This document shows, piece after piece, positions 52,282 to 60,806 of a DNA stretch of 64,000 nucleotides. The first letter of the stretch is position 1. Every line of letters begins with the position of its first letter. Below the pieces are notes generated by a model. The model worked only from the letters and a program-made list of their open reading frames with translations. It had not been told where the DNA came from and ran no database searches. The translations under genes were made by a program, and so were the position numbers. Source of the DNA: Neorhizobium lilium (GTDB lineage: Bacteria; Pseudomonadota; Alphaproteobacteria; Rhizobiales; Rhizobiaceae). The DNA lies in contig NZ_SBIP01000001.1 of the NCBI RefSeq assembly GCF_004053875.1, forward strand, positions 1,088,573-1,152,572. The letters run 5' to 3'.

Positions 52282-52310
52282 TGGACATATGGTTGCTTCA
52301 ACCATATACA
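52282..52310 (+). promoter_or_regulatory. Promoter of FCD regulator 2 with palindromic operator in the spacer
   Basis: TGGACA (52282-52287), a 17-base spacer and TATACA (52305-52310) form a good promoter. The palindrome ATGGTTG-CTT-CAACCAT (52289-52305) fills the spacer exactly. This is a classic place for autorepression. Additional CAACCA half-sites are at 52235, 52255 and 52266. Confidence 0.65.
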
Positions 52311-52429
52311 TTGGGTCGCATAAAAACCAAAACGACCGCCCACAAGGCGGCCGCACAATAAGCACAGTTTTCGGAGGGAAGCCGGAGCAATATCCGGCGC
52401 GTTCCATTCTGAAAATCTGGAGGAGCACC

Positions 52430-53122
52430 ATGAACGCAGGCATCGATGTGAAAAACTCGCCCAGTTCCATAGAAGAGGTCACCCAGGCCATTCTCGGCCT
52501 TGCCGGAAACGGTGATTTCCCACCCGAACGACAGCTTGCCGAGCAGATCGGCGTCAGCCGCCATATGTTGCGCAAGGCGCTTTCAACGCTGCGCGACGAA
52601 AACAGCATTCCCGAAAACAAATCCCGCGGCCTGCCGCCATCCAAGGGCAAGGCCCGCAATACAAAACAGGCGATAGCCACCCGCGCCAATATCGCGAGCC
52701 GGACGAGCCCGGCGGAATTGTGGGAAGTCCGTCTATTGCTAGAGCCAGAGATCGCCCGACTGGCGGCGATCCGCGGCACGCCGACCGAGATTGACGACAT
52801 CGTCGCTGCCCATGCGCTGTCCGAACCGACGGTCTTTGATCGCGGCAACGACAATCTTTTCCACCGGGCGATTGCGGTTGCGAGCCACAACATCCTGGCC
52901 GCCTACCTGCTCGAGCAGGTGATGGACCTCACCTGGGACGAGACGATCCGTACGCGCCTGCCGGCATACACGAACGAGACCGGCTGGCGGCACCATGAAA
53001 TGATCGTCGATGCCATCCGCGGCCGCAGGGCCGCTGAGGCGGAACAGGCGACACGCGAACATCTGGTCGCGATCCTGAAATGGCTGAACGGCGGCGATAC
53101 ATCGACGCCTATGGCAAAATAG
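52430..53122 (+). CDS. GntR-family regulator with FCD domain (copy 2)
   Basis: This 230-residue regulator has the winged helix PPERQLAEQIGVSRHMLRKALS (split here as PPERQLAEQIG and VSRHMLRKALS) near residues 25-55. An FCD domain follows (LWEVRLLLEPEIARLAAIRG, LFHRAIAVASHN, HHEMIVDAIRGRR). AGGAG lies 5 bases before the ATG at 52430. The frame is open to 52217, but that would include the operator region. It is divergent from the 13-gene operon and 40 bases upstream of the flavin reductase, which it probably co-regulates. Confidence 0.9.
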   Translation: MNAGIDVKNSPSSIEEVTQAILGLAGNGDFPPERQLAEQIGVSRHMLRKALSTLRDENSIPENKSRGLPPSKGKARNTKQAIATRANIASRTSPAELWEVRLLLEPEIARLAAIRGTPTEIDDIVAAHALSEPTVFDRGNDNLFHRAIAVASHNILAAYLLEQVMDLTWDETIRTRLPAYTNETGWRHHEMIVDAIRGRRAAEAEQATREHLVAILKWLNGGDTSTPMAK

Positions 53123-53162
53123 AAATTCACCAAACCCGAAACAAGCGTCGGAAGGCAGGTGC

Positions 53163-53696
53163 ATGATGATGGACACGATCAAGATCGCCGGGCAGATGGA
53201 TGCGCCACCCATCGACGCCCAGATTTTTCGGGCGGCGATGAAAAAGGTCGCGACGCCGGTGACGATCCTTGCCACCGGCCATGGCGATCTGCGCCATGGC
53301 ATGACGGCCTCGGCGGTGTGCTCGCTCAGCGATCAGCCGCCGATGATCCTGGCATGTATCAACCGCAACAGTGCTATCCTTCCACATCTGCGCGCCAATG
53401 GCTGCTTCTCGGCAAATTTCCTTGCCGAAGGCCAGGCAGAGCTTGCCCAGTGCTTTGCCGGAATGACGAAAATCTACGGCGCCGATCGGTTTAATCTCGG
53501 CACCTGGAACACGCTTGCCACCGGCGCGCCCGTACTTGGCGACGCGCTCAGCGTCTTCGACTGCCGGCTGGAATGCGAATACGATTCTCCCACCCACGCC
53601 GTTCTGGTCGGCCGGGTGGAGGCGATCGTCAAGGAAGGCACCACACGGGCACTCGTTTATGCCAGCGGCCAGTTCGGTTTTCCGGCACCAATTTGA
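53163..53696 (+). CDS. HpaC-like flavin reductase
   Basis: This 177-residue flavin reductase-domain protein has FRAAMKKVATPVTILATG, HGMTASAVCSLSDQPPMILACIN, FSANFLAEGQAELAQCF and a C-terminal HAVLVGRVEAI. It should make free FADH2 or FMNH2 from NAD(P)H for the HpaB-like enzymes; in the Rut pathway the RutF reductase plays the same part. Three ATGs in a row begin at 53163, with AGGCAGG upstream. It lies 40 bases after the FCD regulator gene. It is the only flavin reductase seen in the window and may serve both monooxygenase operons and perhaps the flavin enzyme at 7663. Confidence 0.88.
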   Translation: MMMDTIKIAGQMDAPPIDAQIFRAAMKKVATPVTILATGHGDLRHGMTASAVCSLSDQPPMILACINRNSAILPHLRANGCFSANFLAEGQAELAQCFAGMTKIYGADRFNLGTWNTLATGAPVLGDALSVFDCRLECEYDSPTHAVLVGRVEAIVKEGTTRALVYASGQFGFPAPI

Positions 53697-53977
53697 ACGA
53701 AAAGCTTGGAATTCATAAAGACAGAAGTCGCTCTTGCGTCTTGAAAGGACACGAACCGGCGGCCCGCCTATCTACAATAGTGCAACTTTAGACACAAGTA
53801 ATGGAATTCCTTCGCAGCTTTCATATGCTGCGGCAAAAGCTTAGCCTACAAACTACAGGGCCGTCAAAATACCTCCTCAGCGATATCGAAACTTAAAAAT
53901 GAGGAAATATGCTGAATTAGCCTCTCAGGATCCGGCGCAAACAACGAAAAAGGCACTATCTTTGGATCTTGCCCGAC

Positions 53978-54007
53978 GTTGCGGGGATGCAGGCTGCTCC
54001 CCGCAAC
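53978..54007. terminator. Hairpin at the end of the dipeptide-type ABC operon
   Basis: GTTGCGGGG and CCCCGCAAC form a perfect 9-bp stem with a 12-base loop, 13 bases past the stop of the minus-strand binding protein gene. It can also end transcripts from the flavin reductase. The 280 bases before it (53697-53977) hold no gene. Confidence 0.65.
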
Positions 54008-54020
54008 CCGAGCGTTATCG

Positions 54021-55523
54021 TCAATCCGTCCACTTCATCCGGTTGAGGAAGAAGCTTTCATTCGGCGTCGGCGTGAATTCGAGCTTCTTGTTGGCGCCGT
54101 AGATGGCGGCCATCTGGTAGAGCGGGATGGTCGGGACCTCTGTTGCGATGAACTGGCTTACCTTCTCATAATCGGCAAGACGCGTTGCTTCGCTTGGAGA
54201 CGAACCGGCCTGTTCCAGCAGGGCATCGATCTCGGGCTTCGATGTGATCGTCCAGGTGCTGCCCGAATGGAACAGCGAGTTAAGGGCGCCGTCTGCATCC
54301 TGGCAACTGCAGGAAGAGGTGCTGATCGCAAGCGTCGGGCCATCGGCCGGACCCTTCTGGATCAATTGCAGGAAGGTCGGCGTATCGACCTTGGCGATCT
54401 CCACGTAAAAACCGACATCCTGCAGTTCCTGCTGGATGGCTTCAGCCACGCGTTGATCGAAGAAGGCACCGATGGTGAACTGGAATTTCGGCGGAGCGCC
54501 AACCTTGGAAACCAGTGCCTTTGCCTTTTCCGGATCATAGGGAAGGCCGCTCACCCTGTCGCTCCAGCCGAAATGGGCCGGCGTCAGCATCTGGCCGATC
54601 GGCTTGTCGAGACCCCCGAGTATACCCTGTGTAATGCCTTCCTTGTCGATGGCATAAGCGAGCGCCTGACGTAGTTCAGGCTTGTCGAACGGCGCCTTGT
54701 TCGGATTGATGCGGACATAAGCGAGCCGTTCGGTCAGAACAGGGATGGATTTGGCATTCTGCGAAGCCTGAAGCTGTCCTGCTTGGTCTGACGTCAGAGC
54801 GCGTGCGAAATCGACCATACCGGCCTGAATGTCGGCAAGGCGCGTCGAAGAGTCCGGCACGGCGCGGAAGACGGCCGTTGCAAACGGGCCTTTCGTCGCC
54901 CAATAAGCGTCGTTGCGTGCGAGCGACACGGCGATGCCCTTGTCCCACTTGGCGAACTTGTATGGCCCGGATCCAACCGGCGACAGGTTGAAGGCGGCAT
55001 TGCCGACTTGCTCGACAACATGTTTCGGCACGATCGACAGATTGGTCAGGGCCGCAAGCAGCGCCGGGTAGGGCTTTTTCAAGGTCAGGGTGACCTCATG
55101 CTCACCCGTCGCCTCTGCCTTTTCGATCTTGTTGAACTGGCTGATCTGCGGGCTTGCAAATTTCGGATCGATGATCCGGTTGACACTGAAAGCGACGTCT
55201 TCCGCCTTCAGCGCGGTGCCATCGTGGAATTTCACGTCGTCTCGAAGGGTGAAGACGATCTGGGTGTCGGAGGCATTTTTCCAGGCCGTGGCGATATGCG
55301 GCGTGATCTTGCCGCCATTATCGCGCGTGACGAGATTATCGAAAATGTTGCGATAGACGAAATAGCTGTCCGGGTTCCATTGCAGCTGCGGATCGAGACT
55401 GGACGGCTCATTGACCAGATCCACGACGAACTGCTGCTTTTCGGCGGCCAGAACCGGCGAGGTAATGGCGAGCAGGCCAAGGCTTATGCTGGCGGCCAGA
55501 GAGACGAGCGAAGGCGATTTCAT
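54021..55523 (-). CDS. Dipeptide-type ABC substrate-binding protein (SBP_bac_5), copy 1
   Basis: This 500-residue periplasmic protein has a Sec signal ending VLAAEK. Family 5 landmarks are LVNEPSSLDPQLQW, FTLRDDVKFHDGTAL, DVAFSVNRIIDPKFASP, NLSPVGSGPYKFAKWDKG and the late RQALAYAIDKEGI. It ends the minus-strand operon that begins beyond the right edge. It is clearly paralogous to the partial protein at 62682-64000, and both end in ESFFLNR. One transporter with two binding proteins mirrors the Pot-type operon. Confidence 0.92.
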   Translation of the reverse strand: MKSPSLVSLAASISLGLLAITSPVLAAEKQQFVVDLVNEPSSLDPQLQWNPDSYFVYRNIFDNLVTRDNGGKITPHIATAWKNASDTQIVFTLRDDVKFHDGTALKAEDVAFSVNRIIDPKFASPQISQFNKIEKAEATGEHEVTLTLKKPYPALLAALTNLSIVPKHVVEQVGNAAFNLSPVGSGPYKFAKWDKGIAVSLARNDAYWATKGPFATAVFRAVPDSSTRLADIQAGMVDFARALTSDQAGQLQASQNAKSIPVLTERLAYVRINPNKAPFDKPELRQALAYAIDKEGITQGILGGLDKPIGQMLTPAHFGWSDRVSGLPYDPEKAKALVSKVGAPPKFQFTIGAFFDQRVAEAIQQELQDVGFYVEIAKVDTPTFLQLIQKGPADGPTLAISTSSCSCQDADGALNSLFHSGSTWTITSKPEIDALLEQAGSSPSEATRLADYEKVSQFIATEVPTIPLYQMAAIYGANKKLEFTPTPNESFFLNRMKWTD

Positions 55524-55598
55524 TTTTCCACTCCTGAGAAACGCGTTAAAATAAGGTCGGTTAGTCTGTCGCGCGGCCCTGTCACGGCTTTTGCGAAA

Positions 55599-56585
55599 TC
55601 AAATGGGCAAAGCCGGCACGCGCAGATGGCAGGCTGCCTGTTGCATCGGGCGAACCGGCAGCAGCGAGGGAGACGTCTCGCGGCAGATGGGCTCGGCGAT
55701 TGGACATCGGGTTGAAAATCGGCACCCGGACGGAGGATTGGCGGGGCTCGGCAGATCGCCCTGCAGGATGACGCGTTGCCGCGTGCGTTGCGCCTTCGGA
55801 TCCGGCAGCGGAACAGCGCTCAACAACGCTTCCGTATAAGGATGGGCCGGGTTGGAAAACACGTCCGCCGTGCGGCCGGTCTCGGCAAGCCGGCCGAGAT
55901 ACATGACCGCGACGCGATCGGCGAAATGTCTTACAACCGATAGGTCATGGGAAATGAACAGGTAGGAAAGCCCGAAACGCTGTTGAAGTTCGAGCAGCAG
56001 GTTGAGGATCTGTGAGCGGATCGACACATCGAGTGCCGAAACCGGCTCGTCGAGCACAAGCAGTTTCGGCTGCAACGCAATGGCGCGGGCAATGACGATC
56101 CGCTGACGCTGACCGCCGGAAAACATGTTGGGCTTGCGGTCGGCATGCTGCGGATTGAGACCGACAAGCTCCAGAAGCTCCGAGACGCGATGCCGCCGAT
56201 CCTCGCGGCTTCCGACGCCGTGGATCGCCAGAGGCTCGGCAATGCTTTCGCCGACATCCATGCGCGGGTTCAGCGCCGAAACCGGATCCTGAAACACGAT
56301 CTGAATGTCGCGCATGCGCCGCCTGGCGTTTGCCCTGCCGTTCCCGTACTCGTTGCCATCAAAGACGATATGCCCTGATGTCGGTTTCTGCATGCCGACG
56401 ACCGCAGCCCCAAGCGTCGACTTGCCGGAGCCGGACTCACCGACGAGGGCGACGCTTTCGCCTCGCTCGATCTCCAGATCGACGCCGTCAACCGCCTTCA
56501 GCAGCCCGGAGGTATCACCGAACGAGCTCTGGCGAATGGGGAAATGAACCTTGAGATCGCGGATGCGAAGCAGGTTATCGCTCAT
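55599..56585 (-). CDS. Oligopeptide-type ABC ATPase (OppF/DppF family)
   Basis: This 328-residue ATPase has Walker A GESGSGKST, VFQDPVSALNPRM, signature FSGGQRQRIVIARAI, Walker B LLVLDEPVSALDVS and the C-terminal oligopeptide domain with [14 protein letters not shown], a Cys motif that may bind an iron-sulfur cluster in this family. The ATG at 56585 overlaps the OppD-type stop (ATGA). It pairs with the preceding ATPase to drive the two DppBC-type permeases. Confidence 0.93.
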   Translation of the reverse strand: MSDNLLRIRDLKVHFPIRQSSFGDTSGLLKAVDGVDLEIERGESVALVGESGSGKSTLGAAVVGMQKPTSGHIVFDGNEYGNGRANARRRMRDIQIVFQDPVSALNPRMDVGESIAEPLAIHGVGSREDRRHRVSELLELVGLNPQHADRKPNMFSGGQRQRIVIARAIALQPKLLVLDEPVSALDVSIRSQILNLLLELQQRFGLSYLFISHDLSVVRHFADRVAVMYLGRLAETGRTADVFSNPAHPYTEALLSAVPLPDPKAQRTRQRVILQGDLPSPANPPSGCRFSTRCPIAEPICRETSPSLLPVRPMQQAACHLRVPALPI

Positions 56586-57556
56586 GCCAGACCTCCGATG
56601 AGATCCTGGTGCCAGCAGGCGGCATCCCGACCGGGGCCGGACGGCGCAAGCGGTGGCATGCGGCGACACTCCTCATCCACCAGCGGACAGCGTGTCGAGA
56701 AGCGGCAGCCTTCCGGCCATTGGCCGATATCTGGCACCATGCCCTTGATCGTCGGCAGGAAGGATTTCGCATCGCTGCCGTCGAGCCGCGGAATGGTGGA
56801 CAGCAGCATGCGCGTGTAGGGATGTTTCTGCTCGCGGAAAATATCGTCGACGGCGCCGTCCTCAACGATGCGCCCGGCATACATGACCGCGACCCGGTCG
56901 GCGATATCGGCGACCACGCCCATATCGTGGGTGATCAGCAGGATGGCGGTTCCGGTCTCGGTGCGAAGGCGCTTCATCAATTCGAGGATCTGCGCCTGAA
57001 TGGTCACGTCGAGCGCCGTGGTTGGCTCGTCGGCGATCACCAGGCGCGGCCGGGTGATCAAGGCCATGGCGATCATCACCCGCTGGCACATGCCGCCCGA
57101 TAGTTCAAACGGATATTGCCTGGCGCGTAGGGCCGGTTCAGGAATGCCGACCTCTTCGAGCATGGCGATCGCCTGCCGCTGCGCCTCTCGGCGGCCGAGC
57201 TTGCGGTGAACGAGCAGGCTCTCGGCGATCTGGCGCCCGACCGGCATCAACGGATTGAGCGAGGCCACCGGCTCCTGGAAGACCATGGACATGTCGTTGC
57301 CGCGCAGGCTTTTCAGCGCCTTCGCATTAAGCCCGTTGATTTGCCGTTCGTCCAGACGTATCGAGCCACCGGTGATCGAAGCGACCGGCGGCAGCAGGCC
57401 CATGACGGAAAATGCCGTCATCGACTTTCCGCATCCCGATTCTCCGACGAGACTGACGATCTCGCTCTCCGCGACGGAAAAGCTGACGCCATCGACGACA
57501 GGATTGCCACTGATCGCAACACGCAGATCCTCGACGCTCAGGACAGGCTTTTTCAT
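56582..57556 (-). CDS. Oligopeptide-type ABC ATPase (OppD/DppD family)
   Basis: This 324-residue ATPase has Walker [10 protein letters not shown] (Met in place of the usual Thr/Ser), Q-loop [13 protein letters not shown], signature [16 protein letters not shown], Walker [15 protein letters not shown], and the C-terminal [14 protein letters not shown] motif. The ATG at 57556 overlaps the gamma-glutamyltransferase stop (ATGA at 57553). The change from Ser/Thr at the end of Walker A is seen in other OppD proteins, so it is not by itself a sign of loss. Confidence 0.92.
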   Translation of the reverse strand: MKKPVLSVEDLRVAISGNPVVDGVSFSVAESEIVSLVGESGCGKSMTAFSVMGLLPPVASITGGSIRLDERQINGLNAKALKSLRGNDMSMVFQEPVASLNPLMPVGRQIAESLLVHRKLGRREAQRQAIAMLEEVGIPEPALRARQYPFELSGGMCQRVMIAMALITRPRLVIADEPTTALDVTIQAQILELMKRLRTETGTAILLITHDMGVVADIADRVAVMYAGRIVEDGAVDDIFREQKHPYTRMLLSTIPRLDGSDAKSFLPTIKGMVPDIGQWPEGCRFSTRCPLVDEECRRMPPLAPSGPGRDAACWHQDLIGGLA

Positions 57557-59093
57557 GGCCGCCCCTCGCGAACGGCGGCCCAAGGGTTACGCGGATGCGC
57601 CATGCCCATATTGACGCCGTCCTGGCGCATCACCGCGGAGGGAACGGCGAAATTGACGGGATAGAGTGTATCTTCGACCACTTCGACGTCGAATTCGGCT
57701 GCGACCGAAGCCGCCACTTCTGCGCTGGCGGAACGGCTTACTCGAATGCCGGCTCCGCTGGCATCGATACGCGGCACCGATAGCGCCGTTTCAAGCGGCA
57801 TGTCGAAGGCCAGTATGTAGGCGAGGATCTGGGCGACCGCCGGTACGATCTGTCGCCCGCCGGCAGCGCCGAGCGCCAGTTCCGGCCGGCCGTCGCGCGT
57901 AGCGATGACCGGGCTCATATTGGAAAGCGGTCGACGTCCAGCCACTAGCGAATTCGGCCGGCCGGTACGCGGATCGAACCACATGACGCCGTTGTTCAGC
58001 GCAAAACCGAGATCCGGCACGACGACTTTCGAGCCGAAACGCGACAGCAGCGTATTGGTCAACGAAACCATGGTGCCGTTGGCATCAACGACGCTGATAT
58101 GGCTGGTGCAGCTCTGCCCGGCAGCATGGCCAAGGTTGCGGTAACGATGTTCGTTTGCCCGGCGCAATGCGCGCGCAAACACCAGGGCAGCCTCACCGGA
58201 AAGCGGATCTTTCGGCGTCAGGCTCGTCTCGAGTTCGGCAGCACCGACAGCAATGTCGGCCCGCCGGAAAGGCCCGGCACGGCGTGAACGAGACGGCCCC
58301 GATAGGCTTGTGTCTGGGGCGATAGCCAGCGCGGCTGATAGGAAGAAAGGTCATGACCGGAAAGCCGCGAGCCGCCCTGGCGCAGGCCCGAAACGAGCCG
58401 ACCGGCAATCTCGCCCTCGTAGAAATCGCGGGCGCCGGCCTCTGCAAGCCGCTCGAGTGTTGCCGCCTTGGCGGCCATTGGAAGAAACAGCGTCTTACCG
58501 CGTTCCGGCACGCGCGGCGCGCGGCCATCGCGCAGGAAAAGCGCAGAAGAGGCGGGAAACTGCGACAGATTGTGTCCGTCGATGGCAAGCGCAAGCGCCG
58601 CATACCAATCCACCAGCAGACCACGATGCGCCTGCTCGATGGCTGGTGCAAGCGCTTGCGCCCAGGATATCGTGCCGAAGCGCGACAGTGCCTCGGCAAG
58701 GCCCGCGACCGTACCGGGAACGCAGATCGATCCGTAACCAATCAGATTGCGGTCGCCTTCGACGGCCGGCCAGCTGAACCAGTCGCCGCCATCGCCGCCG
58801 ACGACTGGATAGTCTGCCGGATCAAGCGCCGCTGGCGAAACGACATTGAAATCGAGCACATCGACATCACCGGAAACGCCATCGGCCCGCAACAAAAAGC
58901 CACCGCCACCGATACCCGATAGCCAGGGTTCGACGACGCTGAGGACGAGCGCTGTGGTAACGGCCGCATCCACGGCGTTTCCGCCTTCCGAAAGGACACG
59001 CGCACCGGCCTCCGCCGCCAGCCAGTGCTGACAGGCGACAAGCCCATGGCTGCTGCGTGTCTCGGCTTTGCCGATCTGCCAATTCTCACTCAT
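57553..59093 (-). pseudogene. Gamma-glutamyltransferase-family gene (copy 2), single frameshift
   Basis: Two abutting ORFs together encode a full-length GGT-family protein of about 510 residues. The first (59093-58218) carries GGNAVDAAVTTALVLSVVEPW and DFYEGEIAGRL, and ends after LLSVLP. The second frame picks up with ELETSLTPKDP near 58241 and contains the processing Thr in CTSHISVVDANGTMV, NNGVMWFDP and LGAAGGRQIVPAVAQIL. A one-base loss near 58237-58242 explains the split. Apart from this both halves are intact and the flanking overlaps (ATGA at both ends) are preserved. It may be a recent mutation, a sequencing error or a programmed shift; no obvious slippery run is present. Confidence 0.82.
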
Positions 59094-60001
59094 GACGAAA
59101 ACCCGAAACGGCGCGGACCGATCGCGGCGGGGATATCGGATGTCACGGCAAAATGCCCGGAATTAGCCGACGCAACATGATGGCGGGCAATCTCTTCAGC
59201 GGTCGCGACCCACGCGCCGCTCTCGGCGGTAATCTCTTCCAGCAGCTTTTCGAGAAGCGCGATCCTTTGCGCACGGCCGGAAATCCAGTCATGCACCGTC
59301 AGCGTGAACAGGCCGCCGAACCGGTGCAGCGTGCGCCATTCCGCCAGCCAGTCGTCGAGAACGGCCGCGCCGGAAACCGGCGCCTGGCGATCGTTGCCGC
59401 TGCCTTCAAATTTGTAGAAGATGGCATCGTCCAGCGCCCACTGGACCGGGATCTCCACCACATCGTCGATCTCGTAAGGGTGATCAAAGCCCATCAGCGA
59501 GGAATCGTAGGAAAGCCCGAGCCGCTTCACCTCCCGCAGCATATGCGGCGTCATTTCCCAGGCAGGCGAACGAAACCCGACCGGTCGGCGGCCGGTCTGG
59601 CGCAGGAACAGATCGAGGCTCGCCTCTATTGCCGCGCTGAACTCGCGATCGTCGACATCGCGCACAAGTTCATGGAAATAGCCGTGCAGGCCGATCTCGT
59701 GGCCGGCATTCAGAAGCGCTGGCAGAAGATCCGGATCGGTTTCAGCAACGATGGCCGGCACATAGAAACTCGCCTTCACGCCATAGCGGGCAAAGAGATC
59801 CAGCAGCCGTGACAGGCCGGATCGAAGGCCGAAGCGGCGCAGTTCCAACCTTGCAAGCCGCTCCGGCAGGTGATCGCGATGCTCCCATAAGAACGGCGCT
59901 GTGGCATCGACATCGACGCTGAACAGCGCGGCACTCGTCTTGCCTTCAGGCCAGGTATAGGCAGGAAACGGTGCATAGGTGCTCTTCATCCGATCAGACA
60001 T
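59090..60001 (-). CDS. Polysaccharide-deacetylase (NodB-homology) family protein
   Basis: This 303-residue protein shows the NodB fold: LFSVDVDATAPF (metal Asp), YGVKASFYVPAIVAE, then EIGLHGYFHEL (metal His pair) and PVGFRSPAWEMTP. The DxD and HGxxH pattern resembles cytosolic members such as allantoinase PuuE and HpPgdA rather than secreted chitin deacetylases; no signal peptide is present. It could hydrolyse a C-N bond of a small amide. It overlaps the GGT gene by ATGA and follows the SDR by 12 bases. Confidence 0.87.
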   Translation of the reverse strand: MSDRMKSTYAPFPAYTWPEGKTSAALFSVDVDATAPFLWEHRDHLPERLARLELRRFGLRSGLSRLLDLFARYGVKASFYVPAIVAETDPDLLPALLNAGHEIGLHGYFHELVRDVDDREFSAAIEASLDLFLRQTGRRPVGFRSPAWEMTPHMLREVKRLGLSYDSSLMGFDHPYEIDDVVEIPVQWALDDAIFYKFEGSGNDRQAPVSGAAVLDDWLAEWRTLHRFGGLFTLTVHDWISGRAQRIALLEKLLEEITAESGAWVATAEEIARHHVASANSGHFAVTSDIPAAIGPRRFGFSS

Positions 60002-60013
60002 CCTTTTCGTTTC

Positions 60014-60805
60014 TCAGAGAGGCTGCTTTTTGGCTTGGAAGACGGCGAGCGAACCGATCGAATTGCCGCCATCGACGGTCAAGGTGGCGCCGGTCACATA
60101 CGAGGCCGCATCCGACGCCAGATAGAGAACGGCATTCGCCGCATCTTCCGGCAGAGAAATGCGGCCGAGCGGGATGTTGCTCGTGACGCTGTCTATGTGT
60201 TCCTGGGTCAGGTGATTGACGTCGCTGCCCGGCGCAAAGCCCGGCTCGACGATGTTGACGCGAATGCCGAAGGCTGCAAGTTCGAGCGCCAGCCCCTTGT
60301 TCAGCCGGTCGAGCGCTGTCTTCGAAGTGCTGTAGGGCGCCGCAGTCAGTCGCATCTTGCGCGAGGCGCCGGACGAGATATTGACGATCGATCCCTTGAC
60401 GCCCTTGGCGATCATCTGCTTGGCGACGCCCTGCGACAGCAGGAAAGGCGCGCGCAGGTTGATGTCGAAGATGCGGTCCCAGTCTTCGCCGGTAATGTCG
60501 AGAAGGAAGCCGGATGGATAGATACCAGCATTGTTGACCAGCACGTCGGCAGAACCCCATTGCTCGCCGACATAGGCCAGCAGCGCCTTGATATCGGCAT
60601 CCGAGGTCAGATCGGCGGCATATTGCAGGTGGCTGCCATCGCCGATCTCCGCGGCTGCTGCGGCAAGCCGCCCGGGATCGACATCGGTCAGGATAAGCTT
60701 CGCACCGGCCCCGGCGAACGCCTTGGCAATCCAGCCGCCGAAAATGCCAGCGGCACCGGTGACGACGACGTGCTTATCTTCGAAATCCTCGGAAAAATCG
60801 ACCAT
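60014..60805 (-). CDS. SDR-family oxidoreductase with atypical cofactor loop
   Basis: This 263-residue short-chain dehydrogenase has the cofactor loop TGAAGIFGGWIA, in which the middle Gly of TGxxxGxG is Ile. NNAGIYPSG, the catalytic Ser in NISSGAS and YSTSK follow; the end carries TLTVDGG. The reading frame is open to 60925, but the ATG at 60805 is one base after the permease stop and begins a normal SDR. It sits between transporter and deacetylase genes and probably acts on the imported compound. Confidence 0.88.
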   Translation of the reverse strand: MVDFSEDFEDKHVVVTGAAGIFGGWIAKAFAGAGAKLILTDVDPGRLAAAAAEIGDGSHLQYAADLTSDADIKALLAYVGEQWGSADVLVNNAGIYPSGFLLDITGEDWDRIFDINLRAPFLLSQGVAKQMIAKGVKGSIVNISSGASRKMRLTAAPYSTSKTALDRLNKGLALELAAFGIRVNIVEPGFAPGSDVNHLTQEHIDSVTSNIPLGRISLPEDAANAVLYLASDAASYVTGATLTVDGGNSIGSLAVFQAKKQPL

Positions 60806-60806
60806 T

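Noticed and set aside
52217..52430. Longer N-terminus for the second FCD regulator
   Set aside because: The extra 71 codons cover the promoter and operator palindrome; AGGAG precedes the ATG at 52430.
32507..53696. Assignment of the block to the known mimosine (mid/pyd) pathway of Leucaena rhizobia
   Set aside because: A ring-cleavage dioxygenase and a PLP enzyme occur in both, but the transaminase type and the transporters here do not match what I recall; kept only as a substrate to test.
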